DNA of 64,000 nt from Rugalucina vietnamica (taxonomy: Eukaryota > Mollusca > Bivalvia > Lucinida > Lucinidae), in contig OZ024875.1 of assembly GCA_964017185.1 (NCBI GenBank), forward strand, positions 25,429,456 to 25,493,455, in the 5' to 3' direction. Below, piece by piece: positions 56,393 to 64,000 of the stretch. The notes under the pieces were generated by a model. That model made no database searches. It was not told where the DNA came from and saw only the letters and a list, made by a program, of their open reading frames with translations. Position 1 is the stretch's first letter, and each line of letters begins with the position of its first letter. Position numbers and translations under genes: made by a program.

Positions 56393-57282
56393 AGCTCAAA
56401 TTACTTATCAGTCATGTATGAAAATGATTAGTATGAAATTTATTTATCTTTTTTTTTTTTAAATTATTTTCTCAGTAAACAATTTTCAGTTATGATGAGA
56501 CAGCAAATTTAAGCTTTTCTGCATACATGGTATATTAACCAGAAATTACATGTATGCGAATTCAATGCAATTTGCTAAAACACAACCCAGAGCTCCTATG
56601 TGATTCTCTAGGCCACTGCACTCTTATATACTGTTTAACTACATACATGTATATGCACTGTATGACATATTGGATGTTACCATCATGTACTGCTGAAATG
56701 ATATTTTATTTTAGAAAAAAATATAAATTTGAAATTTTTGTTCTACATTTCATTAATCCTTCTAAAAAACCAAAGCTGGTATGCTTTATAACAAACAAGA
56801 AATGTGTTGATGGGCTGTAAACGCCACAATCAAATGACATTTTATGCTGCGGAGTGCTGCCTAGAATGAACTTGCAACAAAAGCACCTTTATCATTTACC
56901 AGAACTAAATGCACATTGTACCAGTCCATTTGCTGATGATTTATACCTGCAGAGTGAATAGCTAGCTGCACAAATATTCCACGATAAAACACCATTGACA
57001 TTTATTTAAACAGCTAAATGGCCATTTGAGTGCCACAAATAAAATAGTAAAATACCATAGCCTATCCAAAGCTCCTTGAAGAAGAGGAACAGTCAAAACT
57101 TGGGCTTTCATTTACATGTTCTTCGTAGGTTTTGTAGTTAAACGTCCAAGTCAACTATTTTTCAGTCATGTTGGCAGTTTAAAATTTTTATATGAAAGTA
57201 AATGTATAAAAATAAGCAATGATCAGGAACTGTCGCAATCATTAATTAGGTGTCCTCGATGACCAATATACATGTACTATTG
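56393..57282. other. intron sequence
   Basis: Part of the 58,076-56,141 intron; nothing recognised. Confidence 0.4.
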
Positions 57283-57574
57283 TGCACCAGTCATTTGTAT
57301 CCCCGGCCCCCTAGGGCCAGAGATAGCGGGGACTCAGCGGGGCTGAAGTGCCAGGTTTTAACATCTGATGAGTCCCATGGATGTGCCGGGGACAACTCGC
57401 AGCTGTTGTTCCACATTATGTCGGCCTCCGGGGAGCCGGGGCTTTTAGCAGGGATTTTACCACAAATCTGGCCCCGCAGTGCTGGGCTTTTAACAGGGCT
57501 TTAAAGATTGAAAAGTTAAAAGCCCCGCTAATCCCCGGCCCTATGGGGAGCCGGAGATACAAATGACTGGTGCA
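57283..57574. mobile_element. TGCACNAGTCATTTGTA MITE, copy 2
   Basis: TGCACCAGTCATTTGTATCC at the left and GATACAAATGACTGGTGCA at the right. The interior is GC-rich with repeated GGGGCTTTTA/CGGGGCT words. Nearly perfect 19-20-bp inverted ends. Confidence 0.8.
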
Positions 57575-57627
57575 TTATGTTCAACAAATGGGCAAAGATA
57601 CAAACACATTTAAACTCTTGACGAAAC

Positions 57628-57785
57628 CACTGTTGTGTAGTGGTTAAGACACTGGCCTGACTAAGCAGGGGTCATGGGTTCGATCCCACCCCGGCTTCAC
57701 TTTTTTCGGCTGGGACTTTAAACAGAAGCCCCTTCTCCGAATGACCTTAAGCTGCTGGTGTGTCGTTAAACCCCAACAAAAACGG
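57628..57785 (+). repeat. tRNA-derived SINE
   Basis: A box region TGTGTAGTGGTTAAGACAC, B box GGGTTCGATCCC, tail ATGACCTTAAGCTGCTGGTG then TGTCGTTAAACCCCAACAAA. Same tail type as 44,100-44,275. Confidence 0.8.
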
Positions 57786-58076
57786 AACCTTTTGATCATA
57801 AGCAGAACATAGCCATGTCTGTGAAATCTTGACTAGCCCGGTTATGAGGCATGTGTTGATTCTTACTGTAACATCCCGGTCAACAATTTTAGTCATGTCG
57901 GGACATCCAAGGAGTCCTTAACTTTAGTATGTAGCTATGTCAGCCATCATGGAGTGTATTGCCCAGACTCAACACAGTGGTGTTGGTTAAAAACTATTTA
58001 TTTTACACGAAATTCAGACATTAACAGATTTAGGGTAGTTCTTACAGAATACAATGAATTAAATACATGTATATAC

Positions 58077-58499
58077 CTCTTTTGGTGGTGTTGCATTCAA
58101 TGCTGACTGGATTTTCAGCAACTTGTCTTTCAAAGGAAGTGGTGTGTGTGGCTGGGAATTAGTGGGTGGGGATTCTTTTGGCTGCTTGGTCGTTGAAACT
58201 GGCGAGGTGAATGGGAGCTTTCTTATGATTGTCCGTCTCATCTTCTGTTCAGGCCAAATCACTTCTTTCTTACTGTTCACTTTAGGAATAATAGTTGGCA
58301 AATTTCGTTTGTCCCCGTCCACGAAATGTCTGCTGCAAATTGCTACATCGTTTATTTGATTTCGGTTGGAAATGTCCGCTCGAGTGCTGAGAATTTTATC
58401 CTTCCAGGCATTCTTCACATTTTCGTCCGTCAATGTCGCTAAATAGAAAAACTTCACGCCGGGAGATTTAGCGTAGCTTTTCTCTGGCTCAGGAATATT
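58077..58499 (-). CDS. THAP zinc-finger exon of the transposase-type gene (exon 1, partial)
   Basis: Open from about 58,499 to donor AAAGAG/GTATAT at 58,077 (phase 0). It contains GVKFFYLATL, a conserved Trp (NAWKDK) and CSRHFVDGD, i.e. the C-x2-H half and core of a THAP DNA-binding domain, followed by a Ser/Thr/Pro-rich linker. The first Cys pair of the C2CH finger is not in this exon; an in-frame TAA lies near 58,505, so it must be encoded further upstream or be lost. THAP plus DDE_Tnp_4 is the known architecture of some Harbinger/ISL2EU-like transposases and of derived host genes. All three exons join in phase 0. Confidence 0.72.
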
Positions 58500-59515
58500 T
58501 TCCCATCTTTATTGGTAGAATTTCACGGATAATCCATTATCTTAATTACATTACGCTTCGATTCACTTGATTAGTCCGCCATCTTGTGTAAAGTTGTACC
58601 CGTGAACGAGACCCGGATGTAAGCTTGATGACGTCATCGCCATCTTTTCCGATAAGCGGAATTGACTAATCCGCCAATTAGTCTGCTATTCACGCTTTCA
58701 AATCCGACATGTGCGCAGTGGAGCAGTCTACAATCTGTACCTTAACAGAACATCGAGTCTTTTCGACCCAATATAATATAAACATTATCACAAAAGGACA
58801 AATAATAGAGCCAACAGTACATCACGAAAAACAAACCATATTAAATAATTATTCTCACGAATAGACAGTCAATTAAAGCATTATAATAAATTGCTGAAAC
58901 ATGAAGTTTGAACATTCTGTAATTATACTTTAGAAAGCAAAACAACAATATGTATCGAAATAAATGGGGGCGAAAAATATACGTCTCCCACAGACCATGA
59001 ACTGAAATGGCTGGACAATTTACGCATTATGGCCAATAATCTCACTTTTCAATTCAAAACTTTAATACCATTCTAATTGTTAAGTAGCACAATTGACCAA
59101 ACAATTGATTTTCATTAATAGAATATAATATAATTTCAAAAAAAAAATAATTTAGACAAATAAACAGTCTTTCAAAAACGGACTATTTTGTCCCTCGGAC
59201 GAATATCTATAGTAAGTTTTGCAAAACATATATGACATCTATAATTATTTAGGGAGTGAAGAGCTTTGAGTCATAAAAAAGAGGCTTACATCTTCTGAAT
59301 CATTGGATATAAATAAGCTTGCTGAGCTGAAGCAGAAGATAGCTCTGTGGCATAGGAGTAGATGAGGTCTATTGCATAAGCATGAAACACTTCTTGAACA
59401 ATTTGACAACAATGTCTGACTTCATCTTGCTTATTTATTTATTTATTTATTTATTCATTTATTTATTTTTGATGCTTTAGACTAAAAATTGTCACTCAGT
59501 GACATAAAGACTTCA
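58500..59515. other. upstream flank of the THAP exon
   Basis: GC-richer start (58,560-58,760) with CGCCATCTTGTG and CGCCATCTTTTCC words, possible YY1-like or promoter sites of the minus-strand gene, though this is weak. The remainder is AT-rich with a (TTTA)n tract near 59,430-59,465. No gene recognised. Confidence 0.4.
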
Positions 59516-59520
59516 CCTAT

Positions 59521-59591
59521 GAAATGTGACAGGCAAACATTGTGACCTTGGTCCTAAGAAATGTGACAGGCAAACATTGTGACCTTGGTGT
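59521..59591. repeat. 38-bp tandem duplication
   Basis: GAAATGTGACAGGCAAACAT then TGTGACCTTGGT occurs twice, 38 bp apart. Confidence 0.85.
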
Positions 59592-60282
59592 ATTGAAAAT
59601 ACAAATTTTACAGTTGCTTTCAGTACATAAATTAAATGTGTTTCTTCAATGGTTTACAACTCTTTAAATACGAATGTATAGATGAAATAATTTCTTGGCA
59701 TAATTAAGTATTTAGTTTGTCCCAAAATGTGCAGCAAACATTTTGAAAATCAGTTGACAAATAAAAAATGTTCTGTCCAAAAATATTAATTTTTTGAATA
59801 GGGATTTTCTGTATAATAAAATTAAAAGTTTGATCCTTAAGACTTTGGTAGTGAAAGGGAGGTAGTATTGGCCATATCGCACAATTTCGGGTACTGAACC
59901 CCAATCAGTGACCCTTTATAAACCGGCGACGATAGCCAGATAAATATGCTGCAATTTCAAAAATTTAATAAGGTAAGTCTAAAAGACACATGCCTAAACC
60001 GGGTCAAATAATTAGAACATTGGCTCTAAACGTAAAATATTAAGACTGAATAATGAATATTCTAACAGATCTCAAAGGATCGAAAGAAATGAATCTCATG
60101 AAAGGGAGGTACAGTACAAGTGCCATGAAGCTTCAATGATCATGCATCGCTCAAGATGTTTTAATCCCTTTCAGAAAAATTTTGCGAGTGGCTTGTGTCA
60201 TCATGAAAACATGTCCGTGCAATAAATACCCCCTTAAACCCCACTTTTATATAGTAAAACTGGGGTTTGCAGGGGTATACCT
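59592..60282. other. gene-free region
   Basis: Nothing recognised. Confidence 0.4.
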
Positions 60283-60396
60283 ATTTTTCTTATTTTTGCT
60301 CCAAAACATAGATTGTGGGTACTCGTTAGAACCGCCTCGGCGAGGCGGTTCTAACGTGTACCCACAATCTATGTTTTGAGCAAAAATAAGAAAAAT
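60283..60396. repeat. 114-bp near-perfect palindrome
   Basis: 57-bp arms: ATTTTTCTTATTTTTGCTC ... AGAACCGCCTCG, meeting the exact inverse with no spacer and only one or two mismatches. The flanking CCCCTTAAACCCCACTTTTA and AAACTGGGGTTTGCAGGGG just left also form a smaller inverted pair. Confidence 0.85.
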
Positions 60397-61218
60397 ATCA
60401 AATTTTTTCCACTGAAAGTATTCATATTTTACAACTTTAAAATCACCGTATATTGCATGGGCATGTTTTCGTAATGTGACGTTTGCGAGCCGTTTGTGTG
60501 TGACTCACAAGTTCTTGCATGAAAAAATTTGCGAGTTGCTCAAATGGTCGTGCATGGTACATTATTTCTTCGCGCAAACTCATTAGATCAGTCTCGTAAA
60601 CTCGCGAGATTGGAAGCACAAGCTCGCAAGTTCTACCTTGTTAGATGAGTAACGTAGAGTGCTCCTACATTTACACTACGATAAATGCCACATTTATTCA
60701 AAAGTACAACAGTTGTTTTTTTTTTTCGTTTTCAAAACGGAAAGCTGTCATTCAATGTTATGAACACTGACAAGCCGACTTTCAAAAGAAAACACGTCGG
60801 TGGATGCTCTGGTAGCGTTGAACAGTATATTCTCGCCATGCGAGCTCATTTTTTAACATCAATGCCGTATTTGCTTTATCATAAGCATGGCTGTTGCGGT
60901 GGATCCCCGTAGGGATTTTGGTAGCTTGAACGCTGGTAGCTATGTCCGTCCACACACCACAACGTTTGACGGTTGTTGCGACAGCTGCTGGTTGGATCCC
61001 AAGGATACCAGTTCTGCCTGCGATTAAATCATTTAGTGAGGGTATAAAATGGAACAAGCAACCAACAACAGTACATTTAACTGTTTGTTTAATGAGATCG
61101 ACGCGTTTCGGTCTTTCAAAGACCTTCATCAGGAAGGTTTGCAATACAGATTTCATTCCCTTTATGAAGTAAAGAATAGCAGTTGTCTTTGGTCATGTGA
61201 TCATACTGTTCTAACTAA
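60397..61218. other. gene-free region
   Basis: A 124-codon minus frame (60,782-61,156) has no recognisable domain. TGAAGGTCTTTGAAAGACCG then AAACGCG near 61,100 looks like a retroelement 3'-end-like word, but no RT or endonuclease frame accompanies it. Confidence 0.4.
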
Positions 61219-63624
61219 AAGGACCAATTACCCAGTAAACGCTCACCTGAGACCTGAGATTATATACCAATAAACTTGTTTGACTATAATGATCATATGC
61301 ATGTATATAGTCCCAGAACAGAGTCAGAATAACCCATGGGGTCCATTTCTTTTTCAAATTCATAAATATTCTGTCCATTTGCTCATTTCCTGAAGGGTTT
61401 TACCTTCAATTACCTTGTAACAATTTTTGTATATGTGACCTATGTTGACCTTGCAGTAAAATCTGTCAAGGTCATCACAGGGTCATGATTTATAAACATA
61501 TTGTAGTGCTTTAGGCTTAATAATTACACGTCAACTTTTGTTGCAACAGGTTCAGCAGTTCCTGAGAAGAAGATTTTTGAAGGCTTTTTACTATATATGG
61601 GCATGGTGGCCATCTTGGTCATGTGACCTGGTTTATTTATAAATACATTGGTTCCCCCTTCATACAGTCTGATACAGATGCTTCCTATAAAATTTGACTT
61701 TGATTGGCCAAGCCATTCTAGTGAAGAAGATCTTTGAATATTATGGTAATGTACATGTATATTGCCCAAGGGTGGGGCCCCTGGTGTCCAATTTTTTTCA
61801 GAATCATAAATCTTCAGTCCATTTGCCCATTTCCTTCAAGTTTTTCCCTTCAAATGACATTTTGACAATTTTCTCCATTCAAATGCATGGGCGACCTGTG
61901 TTGACCTTGGCATGAAATAGGTCAAGGTCATCCAAGGGTCGTGATTTATACAAACTTTGTAGAGCTCCTCTCCTTGGTGCTTCATGCAAAGTTTCAAAAT
62001 CAAAGACCTTCTGGTTCTGGAGAAGAAGATTTTTTAAAGGTTTTTGCTATTTATAGCCATGGCAGCCATCTTGGTCATGTGACCTGGACCATTTAAATAA
62101 ACTTTCATTTGCCCTTCCTAAGGACACTCCACATGAAGTTTGGCTTTGACTGGCCAACCCGTTTCAGAGATCTTTGAATATTATGGTATATACATGTATA
62201 TTGCCCTTGCGTGGGGGCAGACCAGCCCCTGAGGTACAACATTTTTTCAGAATCATAAATCTTCAGTCCATTTGCCCATCTCCTTCAAGTTTTCAACTTC
62301 AAATGACATTTTGACAATTTTCCCCATTCAAATGCATGGGCGACGTATGTTGACCTTGCCGTAAAATAGGTCAAGGTCATCCCAGGGTCATGATTTATAT
62401 GAACTTTGTGGAGCTCCTCTCCCTGATGCTTCATGCCAAGTTTCAAAATCAAAGGCATTCTGTTTCTTGAGAAGAAGATTTTCAAAGGTTTTTGCTATAA
62501 AGCTAAAGCCATGGCGGCCATCTTGGTCATGTGACCTAGACCATTTATATGAACGTTCGTTCCCACTTCGTAAGGATGTTCCACATGAAGTTTGGCTTTG
62601 ATTGGCCAAGTGGTTTCAGAGAAGATCTTTGAATACTATGGTAATATACATGTATATTGTCCCGGGGTTGGTGCAGACCAGCCCCTAGGGTCCAAATTTT
62701 TTCAGAATCATAAATCTTCTGTCCATTTGCCTATTTCCTTCAGAATATTTGTAGAACTCCACTCCCTGATGCTTCATTCCAAGTTTCAAAATCATAGGCC
62801 TTCTGGTTCTGGAGAAGAAGATTTTTAAAGGTTTTCGCTTTTTATAGCCATGGTGGCCATCTTGGTCATGTGACCTGGACGATTTATATCAACTTTTGTT
62901 CCCCCTTCCTAAGGATGCTCTACATGAAGTTTCGCTTTGATTGGCCAAGCTGTTTCAGAGAAGAAGATTTTTGAATATTATGGTAATAATTAAATATACA
63001 TGTATTTACTTTCAATACCCCTTATTATGGATGCTCCACATGAAGTTTGGCTTTCATTGGCCAAGCGGTTTCAGAGAAGATCTTTGAACATTATGGTAAT
63101 ATACATTTATATTGCCCCTGGGTGGGGGCAAACCAGCCCCTGGGGTGCAATGTTTTTCAGAATTGCAAATCTTCAGTCCATTTGCCCACTTCCTTCAAGT
63201 TTTTACCTTCAAATGACATTTTGATAATAATAATTATTTTCCTCATTCAAATGCATGGGTGACCTATGTTGACCTTGCCGTAAATTGGTCAAGGTCATCC
63301 AAGGGTCATGATTTATTTAAAGTATGTAGAGCTCCTCTCCCTGATGCTTCATGCCAAGTTTCAAAATCATTGGCCATCTGGTTCTGGAGGAGAAGATTTT
63401 TAAAGTTTTTTGCTATTTATAGCCATCTTGCGTCAAGTGACCTGGACCATTTGTATAAATATAAACTTTCGTTCTCTCTTCCTAAGGATGCTCCACATGA
63501 AGCTTGGCTTTGATTGGCCAAGCAGTTTCAGAGAAGATCTTTGAAACTGTGGAGGATGACCGACAGATGCTGGAGCATAGCCCTCCTATAAGCTCACCTT
63601 GTGAGCCTTTGGCTCAATTGAGCT
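61219..63624 (-). mobile_element. GCTCACC repeat with ~450-bp tandem units
   Basis: Begins AAGGACCAATTACCCAGTAA and ends GCTCACCTTGTGAGCC then TTTGGCTCAATTGAGC. Units recur at CAGAATCATAAATCTTCAGT-like words near 61,800, 62,250, 62,704 and 63,160, each with CCATCTTGGTCATGTGACCT and AAGTTTGGCTTTGATTGGCC. Confidence 0.85.
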
Positions 63625-64000
63625 AAAAATGTTTAAAAATTTATGGTAAAAACAGACCAAAAAGTGCAAAATATAATCTATCTATGATTTTTCTGTACGT
63701 GACAATGGCAACACCTGTACGATGAATAAAGGATTTCGTCTGTTTTGTTTCTTTAAAGAGAAGACATATGGCTGCTTTCAGAAATAATTTTCCCATCAAA
63801 ATTCTAAAATTTGAAGTTTACTAAATCTGAGGAATACAGGCCTCAACACCCAAAGCCTTTGGGTCAAACTTGGAGTGTTTTACACTATGCCATATGGGAA
63901 TGATATATTGATGCTTATCAAATTGTGAGTAGTAGATATACCTGATATGAAATCTTCCTGATTAAGTAAAAACATTCAAAAAGTGTGCATTTTAATGGTC
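63625..64000. other. gene-free right edge
   Basis: Nothing recognised. Confidence 0.4.

Noticed and set aside
60782..61156. 124-codon minus frame with FERPKRVDL-like words
   Set aside because: Considered as a retroelement remnant, but there is no reverse transcriptase, endonuclease or GIY-YIG motif and a plus-strand frame overlaps it.

Overview
This is a repeat-dense, AT-rich animal nuclear genome window, most likely from a mollusc and probably a bivalve. That assignment is an inference. It rests on spliced genes with GT-AG introns, an RD3-family exon, tRNA-derived SINE heads, an intact Ngaro-type tyrosine-recombinase retrotransposon and many copies of a repeat ending in a GCTCACCTGAGCC hairpin, which I associate with bivalve genomes. 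There is no prokaryotic signal, and no tRNA, rRNA or CRISPR locus is supported.

Three host-like or derived genes are visible. A secreted carboxylesterase/cholinesterase-family gene runs from 7,745 to 12,021 (+, three exons, first exon not found). The terminal exon of an RD3-family gene is at 43,552-44,076 (-). A THAP plus DDE_Tnp_4 transposase-type gene is at 53,965-58,5xx (-, three phase-0 exons); its catalytic domain is cut short where the frame runs into a GAATA microsatellite.

Most of the rest is mobile DNA. The centre (19,851-43,257) is a five-level nest. A GCTCACC repeat (I) is split by a TA-flanked transposon E1 (20,695-42,102). E1 holds a second GCTCACC repeat (II), which is split by E2, a relative of E1 in the opposite orientation (22,062-38,651). 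E2 in turn holds a complete Ngaro retrotransposon (28,880-35,040, minus strand). E1 and E2 share one left end and one different right end, both packed with palindromic TTCGCGGCGAAA-like motifs. Rejoining the split copies of each interrupted repeat gives a continuous sequence with a single TA, so the insertion order can be read directly.

The Ngaro element carries gag, RT-RNase H and tyrosine recombinase ORFs without internal breaks. Gag and RT are in one frame separated by a single TGA, and RT overlaps the recombinase ORF by 34 nt. Its split direct repeats look identical by eye, which suggests a recent insertion.

Outside the nest lie two GATATC satellite blocks (1-352, 1,588-2,085), a 1.3-kb element with about 100-bp inverted ends (3,003-4,330), a 315-bp tandem array (about 12,880-14,766), a 1-kb element with TA flanks (17,855-18,879), a hAT-like element with a perfect 8-bp target duplication (49,236-51,062), several MITEs and palindromes, SINEs, and five further GCTCACC repeats besides I and II. 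All alignments were done by eye, so coordinates of repeat edges are approximate to a few bases unless stated.
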